From positions 26,302,649-26,366,648 of the forward strand of contig CM055100.1 in the NCBI GenBank assembly GCA_029204225.1: a stretch of DNA of 64,000 nucleotides. The letters run 5' to 3'. Positions 1 to 11,260 of the stretch are shown here, one piece after another; the stretch's first letter is position 1, and every line of letters starts with the position of its first letter. Source of the stretch: Diphasiastrum complanatum. Taxonomy: Eukaryota; Streptophyta; Lycopodiopsida; Lycopodiales; Lycopodiaceae. The translations under genes were made by a program, and so were the position numbers. The notes under the pieces are model-generated. The model worked only from the letters and a program-made list of their open reading frames with translations, had not been told where the DNA came from and searched no databases.

Positions 1-242
1 TCAATCCACTATCATCTACATCTACCCTTAGCCTCTCCTGTCCACCTCTCATTTTTTTTTTCACTTGATGTCTCTTCTTCATTCAATCTCTCCTCTGTTT
101 TTACCTCTACTCTCCATGAATCCCCTTGACAATGTGCCTCACCCTCCACACTACTAGTTGAATCCAATTTGTATATGATTCTTTACCTCGCGCATCCACC
201 CTTGTTTTTCCAAAAAGACACATAATTTTTTAAACCTTCTAA

Positions 243-1640
243 GATTTAGTTATTGTCTTTGATGAATTCAAAGACCGGAACAATTTTTGGTTGACCCTGT
301 GGAAGCTTTGGCTTATTTTGTGCATCATGTTCACAAAGTTTCATACCTTTTTGTGGTAGCCATTCAATTGACTTAGGGTGCATTTTGTATTGCAGTATGC
401 CATGTTGCACGTAAAAACAAAACTGCAATGGTTTGGAGTAACCAACCAATCTCTTGTTCTTATCACACAAACAACAATTTACAAAGTCTTTAAAGTTTGG
501 AACCTCCTTAAACAGGAATGCTTCTTGGTTTCCAAGGGGAGGCTCGAACCTGAGACCAAAGAAACTTTGGATGTCAAGCTAACCAACTAAGACAACCCCG
601 TTGGGTCTTAAACAGGAATGGAGCAACACACTCATTGAAGCATTGCATTGCTAAGCAATGCATCAATATCCTCATGTGTATGTCCCACCATGAGGAATCC
701 TAATTGAACTATCTCAAAGACTCCTCTAGCAACAAGCAAGGAAAGATATGCACTTATTTTCGGATCCACAATTGTCTAATTGTAGCAGAAACATAGGAGA
801 CAAGTGTTTAAAACCTGTAGACCTCGTTGAACTATCTTGTGTACTTTGAATATATTGCAATTGAATAGGCATGATTGTTGAACTCATAACTTGGTTGCAT
901 CTAGCATTATCACCTGGCACATGACCAAATGCTATTAAATCCACACTTTTGGTACACTCAATGTTTTCACATTGCACTTGTATATACTTATTATCTTCTT
1001 TTTGGACCTCCATGTGATAATCCAATGCCACCCTTGAAGTTAAGGATTTAAACAGATTACCTAATGACGATGTTTTCTCTCCAAGCAATAAGTCTCCATA
1101 AACATGCTTGCCTTTTCTCTCCAAATTTCATAAACACATTGCTAGGGAGCCCACTGTGAAATTGGGATCCCCTAGCCAAAGACCCATTGAAAAGTGTCCA
1201 TATCCATTTTGACCATGTCCATGTGTTATCATTCCTGCCAAATGATATCGGTAATTGCATCGCATGGCCCAATGATTTTGGTATAGGCTACAATCATGGT
1301 ATCGATGTTTTCTGTTGATCCATCTTATCATGAATGATGCATAGATACTTATTTGGATGTGATTATGAGTACAATCTCCAACCATAATAGAAATTCCTAC
1401 AACTCATTTGTTGAAGCATGTGCATTCTTCTTTTCATGAGACATTTTGCACTCTCCTCTCGATTTCTAGTACATTCTAGTTGCAATTTAATATATGTGCA
1501 AATATCACACTTCGAAAACATGCTTGTCTTTGAAAGACTCACAATTTTGAATGTTGTATGCCATAGCCTATGAATTATAGATTTTGACATTTTCTTATAT
1601 CCCAATTCATTCAAAGTAGTATTAAGTGCAAAATATCAAT
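243..1640 (-). pseudogene. DUF7869-like DDE transposase relic, interrupted by a SINE
   Basis: Read on the minus strand, pieces in different frames give the landmarks of the DUF7869 (RNase H-fold, transposase-like) family in the right order. A cysteine region starts KCDICTYIKLQ (about 1500). It is followed by IIHDKMDQQKTSIP (about 1290-1335), then LLLQLDNCGSENK (about 745-785), then LGFLMVGHTHEDID (about 660-700), and a C-terminal part running to a stop near 246. The acidic residues of the DKMDQ, QLDN and HTHEDID motifs are those expected of a DDE-type core. Several stops and frameshifts, including one just after the HTHEDID block, make it non-functional. A short SINE (521-606) sits inside the C-terminal coding part. 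If the SINE and one target-site copy are skipped, an open frame passes from ECVAPFLFK to EVPNFKDFVNC. That the family is a mobile-element protein is from general knowledge; a domain search would settle it. Confidence 0.6.
521..606 (-). mobile_element. 86-bp tRNA-derived SINE, copy 1
   Basis: The insertion is bounded by a perfect 14-bp direct repeat, cttaaacaggaatg, at 507-520 and 607-620, the target-site duplication. On the minus strand the 86 bp carry an A-box-like segment (TGTCTTAGTTGG) and a B-box-like segment (GGTTCGAGCC) with tRNA-like spacing, and end in the small hairpin CTTGGAAACCAAG. There is no poly(A) or other simple tail and no tRNA-unrelated body. It is 80/86 identical to the copy at 23012. 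It lies in the coding part of the DUF7869 relic and introduces stops there. Transposition would depend on a LINE reverse transcriptase supplied in trans; none is visible here. Confidence 0.8.
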
Positions 1641-3580
1641 ATGCTTATACGTTGTCGGGAGAACAAGTTGTGGCTCTCATGCTCCATAAAAAATGATGTG
1701 CAGCTTTTATGTGGCATCCTTTCTGCATTGCTATTGATAAAGTCTTGTATGCTTTTTGACAGGCGAAGGGCTGCTCACGACCTATTGCTACATCCTACAC
1801 ACCTTTTTATGGGTGTCTGACTTTATATTCTTGGTAGTTTTGATTGCATTTGCCAAATCAGAAATGCGTATATTTCTGTCACCATAAAATGTATTTGGGA
1901 GGCACTAGGCTCTGTTGTTGCTTGTTGGCCAATACTTGTCGACTTTTATTGCTAGGGACGCTCCCGGTAGATGTGGGTTCTAGAGCTCCCTTATCGGTCT
2001 TCTTATCAATGCTCTACGTAGTTTCGAGGCTATAATTATGCTTTTGAATATGCTTCCTACAATTATGTTAGCGAATCTGTTAGAAGATTCACAAAAAAAT
2101 CTTCTAACAGAGTGCACTACCATGAGCAGGATTTCTTTTATCATGACCATGCAATGTATTCTTTCTCTTTTTAAATAGATCATTTCTTAACCCTCCTACA
2201 AGAAATGTTTATTATACTTTACCTTTTGTCACCTCATCAATAGTCCTTAAGTGACATGGCACTTGCAAATCTTGAATAACCTTTAAGCCATATCATGCTA
2301 GGGAATAGTAAAGAATAACTTGTTCCTCTTAAAAAAAAAAAGGACATCAATATAAAATGATAATTCTATGTGGACATAGGCCTATAGTTAGCACGTAAAC
2401 AATTGATTATGTAAAAAAGTTTTTACATGTCCATTAAGTTTTTGTTTTTTGATCTCATAGAATGATTGCATCATACTAACTTATCATGATCCATGTTTTG
2501 ATTTAAAATTATTATCCAATTGATGAGAAAAAAAAATGGTTCCAACCAAGCCACGTTTTGAGGGCACCATTCATCTCTTGATGCTCATTTGAGTTTAAGC
2601 ACATGTGGGCATTCTAGAAAGACCAAATAAGTAGATGCATTGGAAAGGAAACATTATCATGACTCCATAATAAATGGGAAAGTACATTCCATATTTTGGA
2701 CAAGCTTACATTTGAAAATAAAAAGATGTGTCATAAAGAGGTACATTATTTGCTATTATTCTTGAGAAAGCTCCATCTTTTTCTAGTTTTATTTCCTCTA
2801 TACTTGTAACCATTACATGAGCTTGAATTAGAAAAAGTTGCTATGACTTAGTATGTAAAGGTCACATCAATAGTGGTAAGATGTACTAAATGTTTACATG
2901 TACATTTGCTAAAAATAATGCTACAATCATGAGCATTTTTTAATTGCAAATATGGGTGATGTGATTGTCTCCAAAATAGATAAATGTAAACTAATTATAT
3001 TGATCTATATTTCTACACATAAGAGGGCATTATATGGTAAAGCTATCAACAAAACTTCCATTATTCTAATTTTATCTTCTTTGTACATGTAATGACAAAT
3101 GATGTTACATGAGATGATTCCTTTGAAACCATAGATAAGAAAAAGTGGTTGTCAACTATTATGTAGAGGTCCCATCAAATATTAGAAAGAATTAATTAGT
3201 GTTTACATGTCTATATACTTGTGATGTACAATAAGCTCCTTTTGAGCTTTCATGAACATAAATATATACTGTATCAAGTACACATGCATGTCTCCAAAAT
3301 AGAAACATTAACACATCAACAAAACTATTTGTATTTTATTCTTTTGACCAAGTAAGTAATTATCACTATATTCACTTCTAGATTTGAACATGGGACTCAA
3401 CATGCAAGACTTATAACTTGTTTATATGGGTTTCATGTTGTTATTGTAAAAAATGTAAGAAATGCCATGCCCCAAGCCAATAATGAATTCAATAAATCGA
3501 GCCCAATATATGTCAAAATTTTAAAACCTCCTACATGTATTTGTTCACGTTAATCTTAAATTAGTTCATCTTTTTGGGCT
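1641..3580. other. AT-rich DNA with no recognisable gene
   Basis: I see only short chance reading frames, poly(A/T) runs and low-complexity AT-rich sequence. A stretch around 2050-2110 contains a short inverted repeat (tgttagaagatt / aatcttctaaca). No coding motif or LTR end was recognised. Confidence 0.5.
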
Positions 3581-3584
3581 CACA

Positions 3585-3804
3585 AGTTGCCACGTAGGCA
3601 TGTCATGAGACAAACCACGCAGGCTTGGGACTTGCCATATGGCAAGCCACGTAGGCCTATCATAAGCTTGTGTGGTAGGTCATATAGGCATGACATATGC
3701 TTGATGTCTGCCATGCAGGCATGTTGCAATCTACCACATAGGCTTGACATAGGCTTGTGTGGCAAGCTAACTAAGCTATGCACAACGTAGGTCTGCCATG
3801 CATG

Positions 3805-3863
<59 letters not shown>
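3585..3863. repeat. Degenerate short repeats leading into a (GA)n microsatellite
   Basis: From 3585 to 3805 the words ccacgtaggc, ggcttg, ggcatg and tgtggcaag recur in shuffled order every 20-40 bp. From 3808 to 3863 the sequence is a pure GA dinucleotide run (about 28 units). The reading frames through it are artefacts of the repeat. Confidence 0.8.
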
Positions 3864-3866
<3 letters not shown>

Positions 3867-4697
3867 TGTGAGAGGGGCCCACCAAGCCTGCGTTTTGAAG
3901 CCTTCCCAGTCCTTCACAACCAATTTTTCCTTCATAGCAATGCATTTTTATTTTAGCCTTTCCCGTGGAAAGTCTGATAATTTAAAAAATCCTTAGAGCA
4001 CCCTTCAAATTCTTGATAATGAAAGTCTCATTTGTTTAACACCTTTCACCATGAAAGTATGTACATGCACTTCAAAAAACTATGTGTGTTGGTAAAGGAT
4101 AATTTGAATTTGGAGTGGGCCCCTTAGATGCATGCCTGGGGAGGAGATCCATGCATCCTTTTCCCCATACATGTGTCCTCCTCCCCACTTTTTAGAGAAA
4201 ATGAAGCATGGATTTAAATAAGAAGATATTTTATTAAATATAACACAATATCTTCGCTAAAGAGGGGCCCGATAAAACTCAAAGTGGAATTTGGGGTTTA
4301 AAATACAAAAAGACTTTGTTGTATTCAAATATTGATTCAAAAGACAAGAAAAGAGTCATAGAATGACACAGAGTATCCTTGTACTTGTGATAGAAGAGAA
4401 ACATCTGAAATGAAATAGAAAATATCATTCTGGCAGAAAAGATAGTCTGAAAGAAAGTGTACAGACCAAGACAAAATAAAAAGTATCAAGGTCTACATTG
4501 AGAACACCAATGGGAACTGCACGGAGCTTTCTTGGCAACATGGCGGCAAAGTTGTTCTTACCAATGCTTTTTTGAGGATTTTTTGAAGGTATGATTTGTC
4601 TTTTGATGGAAAAAAATTGAAGGTGCATGGGAATAGTCCACAGAAGAAATCATGATTTTGAGCACTCTACAGCAGAGCAGATACTGATGGGAGGAAA
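3864..4697. other. No recognisable gene
   Basis: This is moderately AT-rich intergenic sequence. No conserved protein motif, RNA gene or element end was recognised. Confidence 0.45.
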
Positions 4698-4885
4698 GAT
4701 GGAACCTTGTGAAGACTCTTGTCTACATGTGACAAGATTCTACGCATGTCTGAGCTGCCTGTGGAGTAATGATGGCAATATTGCTTTTGACAAGATGGAA
4801 CCTTGTGGAGACTCTTGTCTGCATGTGACAAGATTCTACGCATGTCTGAGCTGCCTGTGGAGTATGATGGCAACATTGCTTTTGA
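4698..4885. repeat. 96-bp tandem duplication
   Basis: The segment starting gatggaaccttgt at 4698 is repeated at 4794. The copies differ by a handful of substitutions and a one-base deletion (agtaatgatgg against agtatgatgg). The pair lies just upstream of the SWIM-type pseudogene and could be part of that element's 5' region. Confidence 0.85.
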
Positions 4886-4989
4886 GCTCTCAGGGGCTAT
4901 AATACGTGGGATGGCATGCAACAAAAATATAATGGACATTTGTGGACCAAACCACTGACATCAAATGTCGTTTTTAATGGAAAGGTACA

Positions 4990-7300
4990 CAAAAGCATAT
5001 GTGTAGGTTTGTATGAGTGTCCTAATCACAACTGTGGAGGGAGAGATAGAAAGGGACTACCAAATAGAGCTCATTTTTCTGGTCAAGTACTCAAAGTTTG
5101 TCCACAATTCTCTGCGTGTGTTGGTCGATATGGCTCTCTCAAGTATTTTTATTGTACATGACCATCCTGTTCGCACAAGGGTGAGCAAACAAAGATTAGA
5201 AACAATAAGAGATAAAGTTGCAAACATACTTTGAATTGACAGAGGAGCTGGTCCTAGAAAAATTCAAATGGAAATAGCAAGAGACTTGATTACAACCTAT
5301 GTCACTGGAGGAGATGAAATGACAGATGTAGACATAGGTAGAGTGGCAAAGGAGTTCTAGCCCCTAGTCATGCAAACTAGATTGCGGAGGATGGTAAACA
5401 TTGCAAAAGAGGACTTGTGTCCTCCATCAAATTCTCTTGACTCGTTGTTGAACCTCAAGAGAACTTGTCACTATGAATTTTTTCATGGTATGTTATTTCC
5501 AGGACAAGGAATAGATACAGATAGGTTTCATGTGTTCAAGATGTCTACAAAAGGTGATGCCTTTGCGGTGGACCTTGTTGTTAGAATGAATAGGTGACAA
5601 TGGCTGCCCATGTGTACGATCCAAAGTAAGTATATTTAATAAAATTGCAAAGATTCTATCATATTGTTTTGTATTGTAGCTCTCTCTTATTGTTGTCAAC
5701 TAACAATGTATTCTCTCTTGAACAGCTTGCAAGAATTGCTTACAATAGCAACATGTGAAATGAAAGAAGAAGATGAGGGAGCTCAAGTCCCGTTCTGGGA
5801 GAAGCTCAATGCAGTGGTGATATAATCACAATCAACTGAATTTTCATGGGTTTATGGCAGATGAGACACAAGCGAACTGGCATGCAATCAAAAAAGTATA
5901 CAATCAAGATAACACTATGGACAATAGGGAGAGGTCATGTTTGTTTCACTGGGAGCAAAGCCTTAAATTCACACAGACAAATATGTCACTAAAGAGCACA
6001 TAAAGCGTCATGTTGAATTCTGTGAAAGTTGGAGAAAGGCAATAAGCAAAGAGATAGCAATTTCTATGTATAGACATATTAGAATGTGGTGGAGCATAAG
6101 AAAAGTGAGAGACTATGACCTTTAATATATGGATTCTTGGATGAGTTGGTGGAATCTCAGGATAGCCCATTGGGAAAATTTGATGTCTTATGTAAGGTTT
6201 TAACTTGGAAATTAGTTCAATCTTGCATGTGTATACATATTTTTATGAAGCACATAGATCAATATATTAATTTTGATTTTTTACCTATTGCAGATCGTCA
6301 GCGTTGATAATGTTGAGGACCTTAGCAAGAACACCACGAACAAATTTGGTGGAGCCAGTGCATGGTAGTTGCTTAGCTGGAGAAGGACAAAGAAAACATA
6401 TTTCTCTCCATGATGTTGTTGTGACAGACCTTGCGAATGCCATTTTGCAAACAACCAAAAAAATTTCATTCGACGAGGGAAGACACATAGGACGTGGACC
6501 AAGTTTGCAAGATCTCGTTGATCGGGTGTTTTGTTGAGCGAATGCAACACCTCAGCCTGGGTTTGTTAACCGTGTGGTGCAACATGCTATGATAGGGACT
6601 AGCATGGATCAGAACCCACAAATGCATGGTGATAGGACAACTTTGAGAAGAAAAAGAAGACCAATAGATGTGAAGGGTGTGAATGATTGTGATAGCCATA
6701 GACCTGAGTACACCACACATACTCGAAAGCAGAGTGTTCATGGTGAACGTAGCAGAGCGACTATAGAAGAAGAGCCAGAATAGGTGCTGCACAACAAAAT
6801 GAGGTGGAGACAGCAGCACAAAATGGAAAAAGAGTTGTTGAGAGAAATGTGAATGATGCACTTTGGGCAATTAGAAGATTACCAGCTAAAAGCAACGTCA
6901 GATGTATGGGATGGCTAGAAGGAAAAGAGAGATGTGACCAAGAGATAGCTAGAGTAAAGAGAAAACCCGCTCCTTGTTTCTTTGGTATGCTACAATACAA
7001 CACATGGAAGAAAGGACAATTCATGTACTTTTGTCGCAACAATGTTCAACAAACATGGAATCCCTATCTCAAAATGGGAGCTACAGGCCACATGTATCAA
7101 GGGAGGCTGTAAAGAGAATAGAGTCAGCTGCCAACATGACAGCTAGAGTGGTGTCAACAGTAGTAGTGAGGACAAAAGAGCATGAAGTTTTTGAGATAGA
7201 GACAACTCACTCAAGGATTGAGGGACGTACGTATAGAGTCACAATAAGCACAAAATCCTCTTGCACGTGTCCAGATTTTATGTCTTAAATGTTATGGCAA
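4990..7300 (+). pseudogene. MULE-like SWIM zinc-finger protein relic with two short introns
   Basis: Several open stretches on the plus strand join into one degraded gene. The segments at 5013-5234 and 5370-5597 share a frame apart from stops. A GT-AG intron fits at 5626-5725 (gtaagtat to ttgaacag) and another at 6192-6293 (gtaaggtt to ttgcag), both about 100 bp. Further segments lie at 6304-6537, 6574-6783, 6804-7112 and 6974-7288. The last ends in RVTISTKSSCTCPDF, the start of a SWIM-type zinc finger (CxC, with the distal C-H pair lost after a stop). A segment near 5850-5960 reads FMADETQANWHAI and CLFHWEQS, similar in style to the D/E region of MULE-type transposases. SWIM fingers are usual at the C-terminus of MULE/FAR1-type proteins. 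Stops and frameshifts show it is dead. The family assignment rests mainly on the SWIM remnant. Confidence 0.45.
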
Positions 7301-7834
<534 letters not shown>

Positions 7835-7849
7835 TCTCCTCCCTTCTCG

Positions 7850-8255
7850 CTGGCGCTTATTTGCACAGGTCCGGTGTTACGAGCGGGGCCTGTGCGCTTT
7901 GGACACGTGGACCCGCCCACGCAATTTAAGGGCAGACAGGGCAGGGGTGCCCGAGTCCCAATGCCAGCGGGTCCAGGCACGAGCTCGAGACCACCCGGTG
8001 CCGGACCTCGTCACCACCTCGATGCCATTAGCGCCGTCGGGGACGCGGCACCACTGGCGCCAAGTGGTCCCACGCGTGCCCGGGACCACCGACGCTAGTG
8101 GTCCCGCTGTCGGGACCTCTAACGCCAGTGGGTCTTGGCGCTCCGGTGCCACTGGCGCCGGCAGGTCCTGGGCGCTGGGACGCGCCACTGGCCCCGGTCC
8201 AGGTCTCATGGGTCCCGGCGCCCACGCGCATGCTGGCGCATGCCCCCGCTCACAC
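7850..8255. repeat. GC-rich degenerate minisatellite-like island
   Basis: About 400 bp of very GC-rich sequence in AT-rich surroundings. Variants of GGCGCCAGTGG, GGTCCC and GGGACC recur irregularly, for example near 8053, 8112, 8152 and 8185. Long open frames exist in several phases because stop codons are rare in such composition. The predicted peptides are low-complexity (Gly, Ala, Pro, Arg, Thr), so I do not call a gene. Confidence 0.6.
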
Positions 8256-8266
8256 ACATGCAATGA

Positions 8267-8369
8267 ATGTGTTTAGTTTCACATATATAGCTCATCTGGC
8301 AAATATTGGAGTTTATTATGGGATAAACATATGATGTGCTTAGTTTCACATATATAGCTCATCTTGCAA
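8267..8369. repeat. 36-bp direct repeat at 67-bp spacing
   Basis: The 36 bp at 8267-8302 (atgtgtttagtttcacat and on) recur at 8334-8369 with two differences. They lie between the GC-rich island and the second CT microsatellite. Confidence 0.85.
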
Positions 8370-8540
8370 TCAACTGATGACTAGCCGCAAAAAATTGGAT
8401 CCCGAATTGCAAGTCCCGTGAAAAATTTCGGGCAGCGGCCTGAAAAATCCCGAGCAACCACAAAAAATACCTGAAAACACATGGCTGCCCAAGATTTGCT
8501 CGGCCGTCATCGCTATCGTGCGAGTAATAGACGGGGGCTC

Positions 8541-8543
<3 letters not shown>

Positions 8544-8605
<62 letters not shown>
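8544..8605. repeat. (CT)n microsatellite
   Basis: A CT dinucleotide run of about 62 bp, followed by a degraded CT-rich tail to about 8685. Confidence 0.95.
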
Positions 8606-8607
<2 letters not shown>

Positions 8608-8719
8608 GCCCCTCACTCTCTCCCTCTCTCTCACTCGCCCTCCCTCGCCTTCCTTTGCTCTTGCGCTCTCTCCCTCTCTATCTCTCAAGGATAGGCATAT
8701 CATTATTCTACTCGTAGGA

Positions 8720-10555
8720 AGAGCATCATATGCCCGAAATGGTCAAAGATAGTGCATGGTTTTTGGCCGAGAGAGAAGGAAGCTTTACCAATTTCTTGAT
8801 CTAGATTAGCAATCTAGGATCCCACAATCAAGAGCAATCAAACATGGAAATCCAACCCCACATGTGTGTGGTACGACCTTCAGTATAGCCTCTTATCAAT
8901 AAATGAGTAAGATCACGTTTAGTTTCCAAAGCATTCATAAAAACACAGGACGAGATTGCCAATTTGCTCTCAAAATTCTATCTCCTCACTATGGAATGAT
9001 AGATTGTACGTACAATAGGGCTCTTCTCCTCTCAAGTTAGGTGAAAATCCAGCATGTAATAAGGAGAATAATTGACATTTTTTGCCCTAATATGTCAATC
9101 TTAGCTAGCCCTAGAGTTATGCCAATTTGATAGTTAGGTTGATCAACTACCACCATGATTTGAGGAGTTTGGTCCTATAACTTAGGAATCGTGACCAAAC
9201 AAACCTAACTAACCCTATGAGTGAGATCTAACCTATCTAGGGTAGCCTTCAAACTTGACAACGTGGATTCACACGTGTGGGACCCACCTATGTACAAATT
9301 TATGTAGTTTAATCAAGCTAAAATTTCCAATTTGTCAAATTTTCACAAACAAAAGTCATATTTGTAACCATTGATGAATCAAAATGACCATCTTACAGAT
9401 AAGGAGCCAAATGATAAATGAGCAAATAGAAATTATGGTCTTACTTGCCTTTCAAACATTGTTACGATCTTATTGCAAAGTTGGAACAGGCGGACTTGTC
9501 TATACCATGCAAGAACCAACACCAGCACCAAGAATTATCCAACCAAGAATATCATATTTGAGATTAGTGTCGTTTTTCTTTATCAAAATCATAGCAATAT
9601 AAATAAATCAGTAAAAGCACCACAAAACAAATATAATGTAAACAAATGAGGCTAGACCAACGGTTCTTCCTCTCTCTTCTTCTCTCTCACACTCTTGTCC
9701 CTCTCACATCATCATCTCTCTCTCACTCTCTATCTTAATCATCACATTGTGGACCTTTCAGTTGCTTCAAGTGAAAATCAGTTTCATGCTTGGTAAAGTT
9801 CCGAATGCTTGTTGGGATCTCATAAAATGAAACATCAATCAATATGCCACTTTAGCTTTCTTGGCTCTTGCTTTTGCTAAAGTTCACATATTCTTTGACA
9901 CAATTCTATGTGACAATTTTGGATGTTTTCTCGTTGTTGTCATATGGCTTTGTTTCAAGTCATGGAATAGTACTAGCTTTTTGAAACCTTTCATATTCAA
10001 TATTTGGATCATACATATATAATGCTTGTTTAACCGTAAAGCACATTGCCAACCAATATTTAAGATTCAATAGCATAGCCATATGATTGAGTGTACTTTC
10101 AGAATACTCTTGTCTTGAGTTGACTTACATATCTGAACATTTCTGTAGAAAATCCCAACTTTGTTCATGTTTTTTTGTTTCAAATCATTCATATTCTTTT
10201 CCATTCTCAACAAGCTGTCGAGCTCTCAATCAAAGACAAAGCTTCAAAAATGTCCTTTATTGCCAATTCTGCAAATGGCGCATGATTTTTCTAGATGTTA
10301 TTCAATCTTGAATGGCAGACAAAAGGTCTGGTGGTGACTGAAGATACACTCCAAATGATCGCTCATCTAGGGCCGAATAAGTGCTTATACATATCCTTCT
10401 AGGTTGAGTTTCATAGCTCAAAAAATGCAAATTTAATGCCATGTATTGATTTTCGTAATATTGTCTTTGTAGGAAAAAGAAAAACTAGGCATCTTGGCAA
10501 GAGACAAAGAAACATGAAACTCGCTACTGGTGGCATATGATGGAGACCTCAAGGG
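8720..10555. other. Intergenic sequence, no recognisable gene
   Basis: Only short frames occur here. A CT-rich stretch at 9663-9745 is the only compositional feature. I recognise no protein motif on either strand. Confidence 0.4.
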
Positions 10556-10959
10556 TGTTGGGGGTATTCCCAACAAAGTGTAAATAAATAAAATCCTCCA
10601 ATAAAATGTGTTGCGAGGGCATGGCATCCTGCGTGTATAAGCCCATGGCCCAATGAGCACGCAATTAAAGTTGTAAATAAAATAAACTTGACTTGGGCCT
10701 TGGAATCAAGATAAAACTAGAGGCCCAATGTCATTTTTAAACTTAGAGATTACTTTTTAGAGTTGGGTCCAAATTGGGACTCACATGAATCTTGTGATTT
10801 CTAATGTACTTTTTGTGGAGTATAGTGGTGAGTAGAGCTAAGGGAGAAAGTAGGAAACTAACTAAAAGTAGCATCTATGCTTAGTTAGGTACCTATCCAG
10901 TGATCTAACCCTTGTTGACAGGAGGGAGGGCTATACTACGAGAGATCTTCGACCCCACA
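10556..10959 (+). mobile_element. 5' LTR of an Athila/Tat-like Ty3/gypsy element
   Basis: The proposed LTR starts TGTTGGGGG and ends CCCACA, so it has the TG...CA ends of an LTR, and is followed after one base by a tRNA-Asp-type primer-binding site. The right boundary is well supported by the PBS; the left boundary is chosen from the TGTTGG start and is less sure. No matching 3' LTR was recognised downstream, which suggests truncation there. Confidence 0.55.
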
Positions 10960-10960
10960 G

Positions 10961-10978
10961 TGGCGCCATTGCCAGGGA
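10961..10978 (+). promoter_or_regulatory. Primer-binding site complementary to tRNA-Asp
   Basis: TGGCGCCATTGCCAGGGA matches the complement of the 3' end of plant tRNA-Asp (TGGCGCCGTTGCCGGGGA) with two differences. This PBS type is common in Athila-like gypsy elements and agrees with the polymerase remnant 280 bp downstream. Confidence 0.7.
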
Positions 10979-11260
10979 TAGGTTTCCACTAACTAGTTTA
11001 GCTGCATTTTAGCTATTTTCTTGTTTTTTAGAGTAGTTTAAGTAGATTTGTGGAGGTTAGAGTTAGTTTTCTGTATTTTTTTGTGTTTGGACTATTTACA
11101 ACTAGCAGAGGAGGTGTGAGAGGGTAGAGGATGCCCTGAACAACCTCTAAGGGCTTGAAACCCAAACCAACCATCCAAAAAACTCAAAAAACACACCAAT
11201 CTGCATTTTGGAGGGAAAAAGAGCCAAAAAACTCATCAGAGTTTTATATCTCCAGAATCA

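Noticed and set aside
3580-3996. Frames running through the GA microsatellite
   Set aside because: They encode Glu-Arg or Ser-Leu repeats only.
7850-8255. Recent bacterial DNA insertion, because of the high GC content
   Set aside because: No bacterial gene motif was found and the content is a degenerate repeat; composition alone does not support transfer.
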